Shown: positions 38,084-47,979, counted from the first letter of the stretch. The stretch: 64,000 nucleotides of DNA from Listeria monocytogenes (GCF_900187225.1 NZ_LT906436.1:1612001-1676000), one strand, 5' to 3'. The notes: a model not told the origin generated them from the sequence alone. Translations and numbers: made by a program.

Positions 38084-41000
38084 TTAGCTACTAGCTGTAA
38101 TAAATTTAGTGGTACTTCCGTGATTTGTTGCGGTTACCTCTAGCCTTGCGGAAATTCGTTCTTTTAGTTCTGGTACATGGGAAATAATCCCAACTAAGCG
38201 TCCATTTTCTTGTGTTTCCAGTAAACATTCCACCGCGGCTTCAAGTGATTCAGGATCAAGTGTCCCGAATCCTTCATCAATAAACATGGTTTCAAGCGAA
38301 ATTCCACCAGCCATTTCTTGAACGACTTCTGCGAGTGATAAAGCAAGGGCTAACGAGGTTTTAAAGCTTTCGCCCCCCGAAAGTGTTTTTACATGTCGTG
38401 TTAATCCCGTGTATTCATCAAAAACTTCAAGTTCTAACCCACTTTGGACGTTTCCTTTTGCTTTTTCCATTTTCCTCTGGAGTTCAAAACGGCCACTTGT
38501 CATTTTCGATAAACGATGATTGGCTCGGTGGATAATCGTATCTAAAAACATCGCTAAAATGTAACGTTCAAAGGTTAATCTCCGAGCGTTTTTGCCGCGT
38601 GCTGCATCCGCTAATAAACCAATATCCGCATAATTTTCCTCAGCTTGTTCCACTATTTGAATACTATTTTGATAATTTTCCACAAGTTCTTTTCTTTTTG
38701 TAACGAATTCGCGTTGTTTAATTGTATTTTCTTCTGATTGGCTAAGTTCGAGCTGTTTTTCTTTCATGATAAATTCTAGTTGTTCGATATTTGGTTTTTG
38801 TTTATTTTGGAGTTTTTCTTTTAAATCTGCTTGGCGTGATACGGCTAAATGGCGTTTCCGCTCATAATCAGCCACTTTTTCTTCTTGGATTTTTTGTTCT
38901 TCTGCTGACATGAAGGCTTGCTTATACGCATCATAGGATAAAAAATCATTTTGTTTCATGGCTTCTTTGAAAATTTCGCGCTGTACTTGTAAAGCTTCTT
39001 TCGCATCCACCGTTGTTTTTTGCGCAGATTGTAAAGTAGACTCTAATCTAGTTGTTTCTTTTTCTGTTTGTCTAAACAGTGCATCCACTTGATTGGCTTG
39101 CTTGATATGTGCTTCTATTTTTTCGCTTAGTTCTTTCTTTTTACTTTCGAAAACTACTTTATCACGAAATTCGGTTGGAATCGATTGTTCTAAATAACTT
39201 AATTTTCCTGAAACCATTTGCACTTGCTGATGTAACTTTTCTACTTCGAGAGCCACCTTATTTTTTTCGGTTATCGTTTCATTTTGTTTGTTATTCAATG
39301 ATTCAAGTGTCGCTTGAATGGTTTCTTTTTGTGCTACCTTGGCTTGCAATTGTGCTATTTGTTCTGCCAGATTATTAGCTAGTTGAATGTTTTCAGTTAA
39401 TGTTTGCTGTACTTCCGTTAAACTAAGTTCTTTAATACCTGCCCATTCATTTAGTTGCCACTCGAGTTGACTGATAGTTTTTTCAGTGGTAGTGATTGCT
39501 AATAGTTTTTCGTGTAGTTTTCCCTTTGCAACTTCTAGCGTTTCTAAGTTGGCTGTTTCTCCAAATTTTGCGAGTGCTGGATGGGAATACGAACCACAGA
39601 CAGGGCAAGCCTCACCGTCATGTATATGAGCTGCGATTGTTGCAGCTTGTTCTTTTTGCAGTTTTGTTTCTTCTTGTTCAATGGTTGTTTCTATTTCCGC
39701 TTTCTCCGCTAACAATTGGACCAGCTTTTGTTCTTCTGTTTGTTTCTCGGAATCCCAAGCTACCATCTTCATCCGTTTACTAACCAGTTCTTGCTCTTTC
39801 TCAATGATTGCTTCTACAGTTGTTCGTTTATTAATGACTTCTAAATACGTGAGTTCCGCTTGGTTAATTTCAACCAATCGTGATTCTACCGATTGCAGCT
39901 CCGCGATTATTTTTTGCTCGCTATTCACTATTTCTTCCAAAAGCGTCGTTGCTTCTTTCCACTCTAATTCGGCGCGTCGTTTTTGGATGGATATCATTTC
40001 TAATTCCAAGATTTTCGGTTCCATTTCTTCTAATTGGAAAAGTGTCCGTTTGTTTATTTCTAATTCTGCTTCTTTTTCAGCGAGTGCTTCTTTTTGTTTT
40101 TTCACATGTGAAAATTGGACTTTCACCTCTTCTGCCTCAAATGCTACTTGTTTTTCTGTTTGTTCTGCTGTTTCTAATTGTTCTTTCAAACGGATACAAA
40201 GTGCGTCTTGAGAGCGGAGATTACTTGCTCTTTTGGCAGCTTCCAATCGAACTTCTATCGCTTGATAAAAATCCTTCTCTATTTCTAGTGTCGCTATTTC
40301 TTCTGTGTACTTATCCAAATTTTGCCAATCAAGTAGTTGTTCTTTAGCAAGCGTCACTTTTTCGACAGCTTCACTTGTTTGTTTGCGAATAATGCTTAAT
40401 TTATTTTCTAATTCCGTTAAAATCATTTGCTCGCTTTGAATTGCCTCGGCTTGTAAAACACTGATTTCACTTGTCGTCTTCCCTGAAACTTCCACACCCG
40501 GCAAACTCAGTTCAGCGAGTTCTGCCACTTTTTTACGCGCTTCTACAACCAAGATTTCGGCTTGTTTCTGCTTTTCCCATAGCAAATTTTCCACTTTTTC
40601 ATAGTAAACAGTATGCGCTAACCGTTGCAATATGACTTCCTTTTCTTTACTATCCGATACGAGTAGCTCTCTAAACTCGCCTTGAGGAATCATCAAAATT
40701 TGTCTAAATTGGTCCACATTAAGTTGTATTAATTCTTCCATTTTCGTATTAACATCGCGAACAGAACTCGCAAGCAACTTCATTTCATCATTAATCAACT
40801 CATATAATTCTGCTTTTTGCGGCGAAGTGGTTGTTCCATTTCCACGTTGTTTGGCAATTTCCTGCTGAGGAATACGACTAATTTGGTAAATCTTGTCTTT
40901 CAATCTAAAAGCAAGCGTTACTTCAGTAATTTCTTTATCTGTCGCAAAATGACTCCGCATCGAAAAACTTTCCCGATCAAATGTGTTTGCTTTCCCAAAA

Positions 41001-41155
41001 ATCGCAAAACTAATCGCATCAAAAATAGTCGATTTTCCTGCCCCAGTTTTACCAGAAATGACAAAAATCTGCTCTGTTCCAAGCTTTTCAAAATCAATTA
41101 CTTCTTTTTTCGCATAGGCTCCGAAAGCTTGCATCGTTAATTTAATTGGTCTCAT
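38084..41155 (-). CDS. sbcC: Exonuclease SbcC (Rad50-like ATPase)
   Basis: A 1023-residue SMC-type ATPase working with SbcD to cut hairpins and protein-blocked ends. Walker A is SGKTGAGKSTIFDAI near residue 36. Two long coiled coils flank a zinc hook CPVCGS near residue 515. The signature is TLSGGESFKTSLALALSLAE, and Walker B is MFIDEGFGTLDPESLEA. It overlaps sbcD by 4 nt (ATGA). AGGAGG stands before the ATG. The tail ATNHGSTTKFITASS is short and polar. Confidence 0.95.
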   Translation of the reverse strand: MRPIKLTMQAFGAYAKKEVIDFEKLGTEQIFVISGKTGAGKSTIFDAISFAIFGKANTFDRESFSMRSHFATDKEITEVTLAFRLKDKIYQISRIPQQEIAKQRGNGTTTSPQKAELYELINDEMKLLASSVRDVNTKMEELIQLNVDQFRQILMIPQGEFRELLVSDSKEKEVILQRLAHTVYYEKVENLLWEKQKQAEILVVEARKKVAELAELSLPGVEVSGKTTSEISVLQAEAIQSEQMILTELENKLSIIRKQTSEAVEKVTLAKEQLLDWQNLDKYTEEIATLEIEKDFYQAIEVRLEAAKRASNLRSQDALCIRLKEQLETAEQTEKQVAFEAEEVKVQFSHVKKQKEALAEKEAELEINKRTLFQLEEMEPKILELEMISIQKRRAELEWKEATTLLEEIVNSEQKIIAELQSVESRLVEINQAELTYLEVINKRTTVEAIIEKEQELVSKRMKMVAWDSEKQTEEQKLVQLLAEKAEIETTIEQEETKLQKEQAATIAAHIHDGEACPVCGSYSHPALAKFGETANLETLEVAKGKLHEKLLAITTTEKTISQLEWQLNEWAGIKELSLTEVQQTLTENIQLANNLAEQIAQLQAKVAQKETIQATLESLNNKQNETITEKNKVALEVEKLHQQVQMVSGKLSYLEQSIPTEFRDKVVFESKKKELSEKIEAHIKQANQVDALFRQTEKETTRLESTLQSAQKTTVDAKEALQVQREIFKEAMKQNDFLSYDAYKQAFMSAEEQKIQEEKVADYERKRHLAVSRQADLKEKLQNKQKPNIEQLEFIMKEKQLELSQSEENTIKQREFVTKRKELVENYQNSIQIVEQAEENYADIGLLADAARGKNARRLTFERYILAMFLDTIIHRANHRLSKMTSGRFELQRKMEKAKGNVQSGLELEVFDEYTGLTRHVKTLSGGESFKTSLALALSLAEVVQEMAGGISLETMFIDEGFGTLDPESLEAAVECLLETQENGRLVGIISHVPELKERISARLEVTATNHGSTTKFITASS

Positions 41156-42276
41156 TCCGCATCCTCCTTTCTTGCTTGTTCAAAAACATCCGCTAACTTT
41201 TGTTTTTGTGTTTCCGTTAATTCTGTTCCATTGACATGTTCAAAAAATTGACCAAATAACTCTAAATCATCTTTTTTCATTATTTCTTCAAAGCTATCTT
41301 GCGTTTCTTTTAATGTTTGTTTTTTACGCTCTAAATGTAAAATATTTGGATAAAATTGGCGTAATTTCCCCATTGGATCAATTAAAGCCCCTTCATCCAT
41401 TAAATTCACTTGAAAAAAGTCATCAGGATTTTCTACTAAGTTTTCCGTCAGTTCCGCTAGTGTCCCAGAAATAATGCGCATATCATGTTTTGGCGTTAGA
41501 AAGCGCTCCGTCACACTAATTAGCTCTTTCCCTTCCAGTTCCACAATCCGCACACTTTTATGATCATTTGCTTCTGAAAATGAATATTTTAAAGGAGATC
41601 CACTATAAAAGATAGACGGGTGGCGAATCGCATGTGGATGGTGCAAGTGCCCAAGTGCAGTATACGTAAAACCATCAAAACAATCAGTAGAAACTCGGTC
41701 CACATTCCCAATTGCTAGTTGTCGTTCGGAATCACTCGGAATACCTCCAGAAACAAACGCATGCCCAACCAAAATTTGCGCCTTGCTTGTATCCCATTTG
41801 GACCGGATTTGTTTCGTCACGGCTTGCATAGCGTCTTCAAAACTGCGAATCGAATTATCTGCAAAAGCTTGCCGAATGATTGCTGGTTCGTGATATGGGA
41901 CAAGCCATACTTCAGCATCCATAAAAGGAATCCCGTCAAACTGCGAAGTGCATTTTCCCTTCATATATAGCTTACTACTTTCATACCACTGACTTCCAAA
42001 AGCAAGCCGCTCAGCACTGTCATGATTCCCGCTGATGGCAAATATCGGAATACCCAGTTCTACATTCCACTTTACTAAAATATCATTTAGCACTTTCACC
42101 GCATCCGCAGGCGGCACGGCGCGGTCATATAAATCTCCTGCTAAAATAAGCGCGTCGACTTGTTCTTCCTCGGCAATATTCGTTATTTGTGCCAAAATAT
42201 ATTCTTGCTCTGCTAGCATCGATACGCCAGATACAATTTTTCCTAAATGCAAATCAGCTGTATGTAAAAATTTCAT
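41152..42276 (-). CDS. sbcD: Exonuclease SbcD (Mre11-like nuclease)
   Basis: A 374-residue metallophosphoesterase, the nuclease subunit of SbcCD. Metal motifs are HTADLHLGK (1), AGDLYDRAVPP (2), AISGNHDSAERL (3), GHAFVSGG and ALGHLHHPH (5). A C-terminal capping region follows. GAGGTAACCG precedes the ATG. It is divergent from plsC. Confidence 0.96.
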   Translation of the reverse strand: MKFLHTADLHLGKIVSGVSMLAEQEYILAQITNIAEEEQVDALILAGDLYDRAVPPADAVKVLNDILVKWNVELGIPIFAISGNHDSAERLAFGSQWYESSKLYMKGKCTSQFDGIPFMDAEVWLVPYHEPAIIRQAFADNSIRSFEDAMQAVTKQIRSKWDTSKAQILVGHAFVSGGIPSDSERQLAIGNVDRVSTDCFDGFTYTALGHLHHPHAIRHPSIFYSGSPLKYSFSEANDHKSVRIVELEGKELISVTERFLTPKHDMRIISGTLAELTENLVENPDDFFQVNLMDEGALIDPMGKLRQFYPNILHLERKKQTLKETQDSFEEIMKKDDLELFGQFFEHVNGTELTETQKQKLADVFEQARKEDAE

Positions 42277-42391
42277 CGGTTACCTCATTTCTTTTTCTCA
42301 GAGATTATTTATTTTTAATGCAAAACTCGTCAATTTTAAGTATACTAGATATAGTTTAAAAAAATAACTAGCAATACTGGGAGTGAAGAAG

Positions 42392-43000
42392 TTGTTTTAT
42401 CATTTCGCAAAAAACCTCGTTCATTTTATTTTAATTATTATTGGTGGACGATTTCAAGTACAAAACAAAGACAAAATCATTGAAGCACCATATGTTGTTG
42501 TGTCCACGCATACGTCATGGATTGAAATCTTATACCTTGGTTTCGCCCTATCGCCAACACCAGTCCATTATATGGCCAAACAAGAGCTATTCAAAGGTAA
42601 ATTTCTTAACTGGCTAATGACACACCTTAACGCCTTTCCAGTCAACCGTGACAATCCTGGACCAAGCGCCATTAAAGCCCCAATCCGGATGCTAAAATCC
42701 GGTAAAGTAGTTGGGATTTTCCCGAGTGGAACTAGAAAAACGACCAACCTTCATTTAAAACGCGGTGCAGTAACTATCGCTCATAAAGCAAAAGTTCCAA
42801 TGCTACCTGCCGTTTATGATGGGCCAAAAACATTTGGAGAAATTTTAAAACGCAAAAAAATCATTATTCGTTTTGGCGACCCGGTACTATTCAATGATAC
42901 CGAACTTGACCAAAAAGAGCTACTAGAAGTTAAGTCTCAAGAATTAATGGCGACTTTTGAACAACTTCAAAATGAAATTAATCAAACAAAAAACAAATAA
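42392..43000 (+). CDS. plsC: 1-acyl-sn-glycerol-3-phosphate acyltransferase
   Basis: A 202-residue membrane-associated acyltransferase making phosphatidic acid. An N-terminal hydrophobic helix precedes the acyltransferase block. Motif I reads STHTSWIEI, that is H-x4-E, where the family has H-x4-D. Motif II/III are AFPVNRDNPGP and GIFPSGTRKT, and motif IV reads VPMLPAVYDGP. I chose TTG at 42392, with GGAG 8 nt upstream; the in-frame GTG at 42383 overlaps that ribosome site. A strong terminator follows. The Glu substitution is conservative, so activity is likely but should not be assumed. Confidence 0.9.
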   Translation: MFYHFAKNLVHFILIIIGGRFQVQNKDKIIEAPYVVVSTHTSWIEILYLGFALSPTPVHYMAKQELFKGKFLNWLMTHLNAFPVNRDNPGPSAIKAPIRMLKSGKVVGIFPSGTRKTTNLHLKRGAVTIAHKAKVPMLPAVYDGPKTFGEILKRKKIIIRFGDPVLFNDTELDQKELLEVKSQELMATFEQLQNEINQTKNK

Positions 43001-43001
43001 T

Positions 43002-43037
43002 AAAAAAGACAGCTTCCACGTGGGAGCTGTCTTTTTT
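43002..43037. terminator. Bidirectional terminator, plsC and lipoprotein gene
   Basis: A stem of about 16 bp (43002-43017 with 43022-43037, loop ACGT) with A and T runs on both sides. Confidence 0.93.
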
Positions 43038-43041
43038 ATTA

Positions 43042-43557
43042 TCAGGAAGCTGTATCAGTTGTAATGCTTGAAGGATTAAGTCCAGCATCTTTTAATACGC
43101 TAGCAATTGCTTCGTCCGCTTTTGCCATCGCTTCGTCTGCTTTTGTTGTATCACGACCACTAACTTTAAGTGCGTCTGCTTCTAATTTGTAAGCATCACT
43201 TAATTGTTTCACAGCTGCTTTGAAATCATCTGTGGATTTACCAAGGTCTGGTGTTTTTTCACTAGCAAGTGCTTCAGATACTTTAAGTGCTGATTCACTA
43301 GCTGGTTTCGCAAGAGCTGCAAGGTCTGCTTCAGATGGTTTAGGATCTGCACCAACTGCTCCTACATAAGCGTTGTAATCGCCATTGTTTTCATTAACAA
43401 CGTCTACCAAGTCCATGTAATAATTTAATACTTTGTCTTTATCACTTGTTGTTTCTTTTTTTGTGTCTTCTTTTTTGTCAGAACTGCTAGAACCGGAACA
43501 AGCCGCAAGCGACAATCCTAGTGCTAAAGTTAAAACTACTAATAACCATTTTTTCAA
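43042..43557 (-). CDS. Small lysine/alanine-rich lipoprotein
   Basis: A 171-residue exported lipoprotein: signal peptide with lipobox LAAC (Cys20), a Ser/Lys/Asp-rich linker to about residue 42, then an all-helical domain with many Ala, Asp and Lys (KADEAMAKADEAIASV). I do not recognise a characterised family; it resembles DUF3829-type helical lipoproteins only in general shape. The start is TTG at 43557 with AAGGAGG 9 nt upstream. It has its own promoter and an unusual structured leader. Confidence 0.8.
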   Translation of the reverse strand: MKKWLLVVLTLALGLSLAACSGSSSSDKKEDTKKETTSDKDKVLNYYMDLVDVVNENNGDYNAYVGAVGADPKPSEADLAALAKPASESALKVSEALASEKTPDLGKSTDDFKAAVKQLSDAYKLEADALKVSGRDTTKADEAMAKADEAIASVLKDAGLNPSSITTDTAS

Positions 43558-43705
43558 GATGATGTCCTCCTTTTTTTCAAGCCAAACTCGGAAGCCCTTT
43601 TGTAACTGGCCGCGTCAGTCTCGGATATGCTTCACCCATCCGGCAAGTAACATTACTCACGATGTAACATTATTCATTATAAGCTATTCATACTGAATAA
43701 TTCAA
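43558..43705 (-). promoter_or_regulatory. Promoter and structured leader of the lipoprotein gene
   Basis: Promoter: -35 TTGAAT (43700-43705), 18-bp spacer, -10 TATAAT (43676-43681). The ~112-nt leader contains nested helices: GCCG/CGGC around GGAU...AUCC, ACUG/CAGU, and GGGCUUCC/GGCUU-like pairing just before the ribosome site. It is GC-richer than its surroundings and matches no riboswitch class I can name. Confidence 0.55.
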
Positions 43706-43730
43706 GCTGTTTTGGAAAATGCTTTCACTA

Positions 43731-44219
43731 TTATTCGTACTCTCCGCTAACTTCTACTTTATTAAGCTCTTTTTCGGTATTTTTATATTGGAAATACATT
43801 ACAATTCGCCACGGTACAATCATTGCAAATGCCATTATCCAAAACATACCAGACAACTCGCCCACTTCTAAACTACCGCTAATCCAGTACTTAATGAAGA
43901 TTCGAATGAGTAACAGTCCCATCAAAATAACCGGAAAAGCTTTTGTGCGTTTAATAAATACATACTTGTGACGAATTTCGAATTTCGTTGTCCAAATTAA
44001 AATAACTGAAAACACAAGCCCCATTGCTATAGCTTCTAAAATATCTACCCACGAAACACGGAAAAAAGGAATAACAAACATGAGAGCGCCTGTTGACATC
44101 ATAATTGGCGGTATGATAATCCCTTTCACACTTGCTGGACGCTTCGATGCTTTCATTCTTATCATGATAATTCCAGCTCCAAAAACAAGTGTAATGATAA
44201 TTGAAATGATTAATGACAC
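43731..44219 (-). CDS. CcdC-like (DUF1453) membrane protein
   Basis: A 162-residue protein with four or five hydrophobic helices and the RMKASKRPASVKGIIIPPIMMSTGALMF stretch (residues about 21-48) typical of the CcdC/DUF1453 family, named after the Bacillus cytochrome-c maturation locus, although CcdC itself has no proven function. The start is GTG at 44219 with GGGGAA upstream. It is monocistronic between the lipoprotein and ABC exporter genes. Confidence 0.75.
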   Translation of the reverse strand: MSLIISIIITLVFGAGIIMIRMKASKRPASVKGIIIPPIMMSTGALMFVIPFFRVSWVDILEAIAMGLVFSVILIWTTKFEIRHKYVFIKRTKAFPVILMGLLLIRIFIKYWISGSLEVGELSGMFWIMAFAMIVPWRIVMYFQYKNTEKELNKVEVSGEYE

Positions 44220-44299
44220 TTTTAATTCCCCCTACTAATCTGCTGTAACACTTCGCTCCTCATTATATTCCTTTTACCGTTTGAAATAAACTTCTCTGC

Positions 44300-46105
44300 T
44301 TAAAGCGCTTCGTCTAAATCCATTCCACTATTTTGTAATTGATACATCGAATGATATACCCCTTCTTCTGCAATCAAACTGTCATGTGTACCACGCTCAA
44401 TAATTCTTCCTTTGGATAAAACTAAAATTAAATCGGCATCCTTAATTGTCGAAAGTCGATGCGCAATCGCAATTGTCGTGCGTCCTTCTCGCATTCGTTT
44501 TAACCCCGTTTGAATTAAGCTTTCTGTTTCTGTATCAATATTTGCCGTTGCTTCGTCTAAAACGAGAATTTGTGGATTGGTTACAACCGTTCTTGCAAAT
44601 GAAATCAGCTGTCTTTGTCCACTTGAAAACGAAGCGCCTCGCTCGATTACTTTATGTTTGTACTGATCGGACAAAGTTTGAATAAAGCCGTCCGCTTGAA
44701 CAAATTTCGCAGCATCTATAATTTGTTCATCTGTAATGTTTTTATCATACAAGCGAATGTTTGTATTAATATCGCCGTAAAACATAAAACTATCTTGTAA
44801 AACTAGTCCAGTTTTCTTACGCAGTTCTGTAATTTCATGAGACTTAATCGACTTACCATCAATTAAAATATCGCCACGTTCAAATTCATAAAAACGCATC
44901 ATTAAATTGATAATCGAGCTTTTCCCGCTTCCTGTATGACCAACAAGTGCCACTGTTTGTCCAGGTTCAGCCGTAAAGCTAATATTTTTAAGAACGTCAC
45001 GCCCACCTTCATAAGCAAACGAAACATCTTTAAACTCAATTTTAGCACGCGTGATTTTCGCCTCTGGATCGTTTAATTGGGCTGGCACTTCTTCCGTTTC
45101 ATCCATAATACGAAATACTCGGGAAGCCGCCGTAATCGCCTCTTGGTACATCGCCAGCCGCTCCATTACGTTATAAATCGCTTCTAAAAAACGATCAAAG
45201 TAACTAATAAAGGCATAAATCGTCCCAATCGCTACCGGTCCTATTAATGACTCTGCACCAAAGAAACTAAGAATAATCACTACAGCCAACGCGTAAATCA
45301 AATCAATTGCCGGTCCAAGTAATAGCGCATTAAATTTGATATTTTTCATTCCGACGTCATAGTAATCTTTATTGATTTTCTCAAATTCTTTTACTAACCG
45401 ACGCTCTTGATTAAATTGTTGAACAATCGACATTCCTGAAATCGACTCAGCAATTTTTGCATTTAATTGACTTAATTTTTCTCGTCGTGCCCGGTAAAAC
45501 TGCGAACTGTATTTCCGGTAAACAAAAATAATAAAGACAATAAGCGGGAATAAAAGTAAACTATATAACGCTAATTGAACATTGAGCGCAAACATCGCTG
45601 CATAAATCCCAACGAGCATAAACAAACTTTGAATCGCTGTTGAAAGCACATTAATAAACATATCTTTCACCGCTTCGGTATCATTTGTCACGCGCGACAC
45701 AATGCTTCCTGCAGGCGTTTTGTCGAAGTAGCGCATTCCTAGCAAATGAAGTTTTGTAAAAATATCAATCCGCATTTGTTGCACAATTTCAAGCGCGATT
45801 TTTTGGAAGAACAGCAATTGGAAATACCAAACAACTGATTTCCCAATCGTAAGTCCCAAATATCCCGCACCAAGAATTAGCAAAGCCTGCATTTCCAAAT
45901 TCATCGGTGTTAAATAATCATCCAAAAATATTTTAATCAAGATTGGTGCAAACACATCCGCAAGCGTTACGAGAAGAACAAGCACACCGGTCCAAATTAA
46001 ACTCGGAATATGATATTTGGTATAACTAAGCATTCTTTTTAAAACCTCGCGATGTTCCTTACCGGACATCACTAACATTTCATCTTGTTCATTCATCGCT
46101 TCCAT
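44300..46105 (-). CDS. Heterodimeric ABC exporter, subunit with canonical Walker B
   Basis: A 601-residue half-transporter: six transmembrane helices (about 35-320), then the ATPase. Walker A is ALVGHTGSGKSSIINL, Walker B is ILVLDEATANID with the catalytic Glu, and the H-loop is IAIAHRLSTI. The signature is degenerate: FSSGQ instead of LSGGQ. It should pair with the product of the gene upstream, whose signature is canonical, so the active ATP site combines this protein's Walker motifs with the partner's signature. Overall it resembles LmrD/BmrD-type multidrug exporters. It overlaps the upstream gene by 17 nt, with GAAGGGGG as ribosome site. Confidence 0.92.
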   Translation of the reverse strand: MEAMNEQDEMLVMSGKEHREVLKRMLSYTKYHIPSLIWTGVLVLLVTLADVFAPILIKIFLDDYLTPMNLEMQALLILGAGYLGLTIGKSVVWYFQLLFFQKIALEIVQQMRIDIFTKLHLLGMRYFDKTPAGSIVSRVTNDTEAVKDMFINVLSTAIQSLFMLVGIYAAMFALNVQLALYSLLLFPLIVFIIFVYRKYSSQFYRARREKLSQLNAKIAESISGMSIVQQFNQERRLVKEFEKINKDYYDVGMKNIKFNALLLGPAIDLIYALAVVIILSFFGAESLIGPVAIGTIYAFISYFDRFLEAIYNVMERLAMYQEAITAASRVFRIMDETEEVPAQLNDPEAKITRAKIEFKDVSFAYEGGRDVLKNISFTAEPGQTVALVGHTGSGKSSIINLMMRFYEFERGDILIDGKSIKSHEITELRKKTGLVLQDSFMFYGDINTNIRLYDKNITDEQIIDAAKFVQADGFIQTLSDQYKHKVIERGASFSSGQRQLISFARTVVTNPQILVLDEATANIDTETESLIQTGLKRMREGRTTIAIAHRLSTIKDADLILVLSKGRIIERGTHDSLIAEEGVYHSMYQLQNSGMDLDEAL

Positions 46106-47858
46106 CTGCTACACCCCCTTCTTCTAGCGCTTCCTCCAATTGTTGCTCACGGAACATTTCTGCATACCAGCCATCTAACGCCATTAGTTCCATGTGGGTT
46201 CCACGTTCCACGATTCGGCCTTTATCGATTACGATAATTAAATTCGCATGTTCGACTGAGCTAAGTCTATGTGCGCTGATGATCGTTGTTTTATCCGAAC
46301 GATTCTCTTTTAAATTAGCTAAAATTTGTTCTTCTGTTTTCGCATCTACCGCCGAAAGTGCATCATCTAAAATAAGCAATTCGGGGTTCATAATTAGTGC
46401 ACGTGCGATGGCAAGACGCTGCTTCTGACCACCAGAGAGCGAAACCCCACGCTCACCAACAATCGTATCATAGCCATTTTCAAAACCAAGAATATCTTCA
46501 TCTACAGACACAAGTTTTGCAATCTTCGTCACTTCTTCTTGCGGTGCATCTGGTTTCCCAAAACGAATATTATCTCGTACCGATGTTGAGAATAAAAATT
46601 GATCTTGCGGCACATAGCCAATTGCTTCTCGTAAAGCTCGAACCGTATAGTCTTGAATTTTCACATTAGCGAAAGCAATCTTACCTTCATACGTATCATA
46701 TTCACGCATTAAAAGCTTTAATAAAGATGTTTTTCCAGAACCAGTTCGACCAACAATACCTAGTGTTTCTCCAGCTTTTAAATTAAAATGAATATCTGCC
46801 AAGACTGGTTCACTCTCATCAGGATAGGTAAATTTATCCATTGTAACTTGTAAGTCCCCAACTGGAACCGTATCTAGCGCGCCCTCCTGGTCAAGTACAT
46901 CTTCTTTTTCGGCGAGTAAATGTTGCACACGATCATAAGAAGCATTCCCGCGTTGAATAATATTGTACAAAAATCCAAATGCTAACATCGGCCAAATTAA
47001 TAAAAATAAATAGTTCGAAAATGCAATCACTTGTCCAATAGTCAACTCTCCATCCACAACGAATTTCGCGCCAAATCCCAATGAAAGAACAAATGAAACC
47101 CCCACAATAATTGAAATCATCGGATCAAACATCGCATCCACTTTAGCGACGGAAATATTTTTTTGAACGACTTCTTTGGTTTGTTTTGCAAAATCTTGAA
47201 TATCTTCTTTCTCTTGTCCAAATGTTCGTGTTACTTTTATACCAGAAATACTCTCTTGCGTTTTATCATTCAACATCGAAAAAGCGGCTTGTGCTCCGTG
47301 GAAACGATCGTGTAACTTTTTACCTAAAATCGAACTTCCGAGTACCATAAACGGCATTGGAAGTAACGCAATCAAGGTTAGGCGCCAATCAATCGTTATT
47401 GCCATTGTCGCAATAACCGTTCCCCCTGTTAGAACAGAATCTGATAAGGTCAAAACGCCAATCCCCGCTACTTGTTGAATAGCTGTAATATCATTCGTCG
47501 CATGGGCCATTAAATCCCCAGTACGATAACGTTGAAAGAAAAATGGCGACATCTTGGTAAAATGTTCAAATAATCGTAAACGCAAAGTGCGTTGTAATTT
47601 ATTATCAGAACCAAAAATTAACATCCGCCAAACATAGCGACCGCCGTATGCAAGAATCGCTGCTACAACTAGAATAATCATCCATTTAATCAATTTGTCT
47701 TTTGTCAGTGAGTCGTTCGTTACGGCATCTACCGTATAGCCAATAATTTGCGGCGGAACTAACTGTAAAAGCGCAATCGTGAATAAAATGGTTACTCCAA
47801 ATGCATAAGATTTCCAATTTTCTTTAAAAAACCAACCCAATGCTTTATAAATTTTCAA
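46089..47858 (-). CDS. Heterodimeric ABC exporter, subunit with degenerate Walker B
   Basis: A 589-residue half-transporter with six transmembrane helices and an ATPase: Walker A GIVGRTGSGKTSLLKL, signature VSLSGGQKQRLAIARAL, Walker B LLILDDALSAVD with Asp in place of the catalytic Glu, and H-loop ISAHRLSSV. The Asp marks the non-catalytic site of heterodimeric exporters such as BmrC/LmrC. I chose TTG at 47858, with AAGGGAGGGA about 7 nt upstream; the longer in-frame start runs through this site. A leader peptide and intrinsic terminator lie upstream, as in the Bacillus bmrBCD operon. Confidence 0.9.
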   Translation of the reverse strand: MKIYKALGWFFKENWKSYAFGVTILFTIALLQLVPPQIIGYTVDAVTNDSLTKDKLIKWMIILVVAAILAYGGRYVWRMLIFGSDNKLQRTLRLRLFEHFTKMSPFFFQRYRTGDLMAHATNDITAIQQVAGIGVLTLSDSVLTGGTVIATMAITIDWRLTLIALLPMPFMVLGSSILGKKLHDRFHGAQAAFSMLNDKTQESISGIKVTRTFGQEKEDIQDFAKQTKEVVQKNISVAKVDAMFDPMISIIVGVSFVLSLGFGAKFVVDGELTIGQVIAFSNYLFLLIWPMLAFGFLYNIIQRGNASYDRVQHLLAEKEDVLDQEGALDTVPVGDLQVTMDKFTYPDESEPVLADIHFNLKAGETLGIVGRTGSGKTSLLKLLMREYDTYEGKIAFANVKIQDYTVRALREAIGYVPQDQFLFSTSVRDNIRFGKPDAPQEEVTKIAKLVSVDEDILGFENGYDTIVGERGVSLSGGQKQRLAIARALIMNPELLILDDALSAVDAKTEEQILANLKENRSDKTTIISAHRLSSVEHANLIIVIDKGRIVERGTHMELMALDGWYAEMFREQQLEEALEEGGVADGSDE

Positions 47859-47892
47859 ACAACAATCCCTCCCTTTTCTCCTTAAAATTGGA

Positions 47893-47928
47893 CAAATAAA
47901 AATAATGGACCTATTTCTGCCCATTATT
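47893..47928 (-). terminator. Leader terminator (putative attenuator) before the ABC exporter genes
   Basis: An 8-bp stem AAUAAUGG/CCAUUAUU (47921-47928 with 47901-47908) with a 12-nt loop, then UUUAUUUG, between the leader peptide and the exporter start. Part of its loop and 3' arm (47907-47916) can instead pair with leader codons at 48005-48013. Confidence 0.75.
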
Positions 47929-47979
47929 ACCCGAAAAAATATATTTATTTGTCACCACTTTGTATAAAATAAAACCAAA

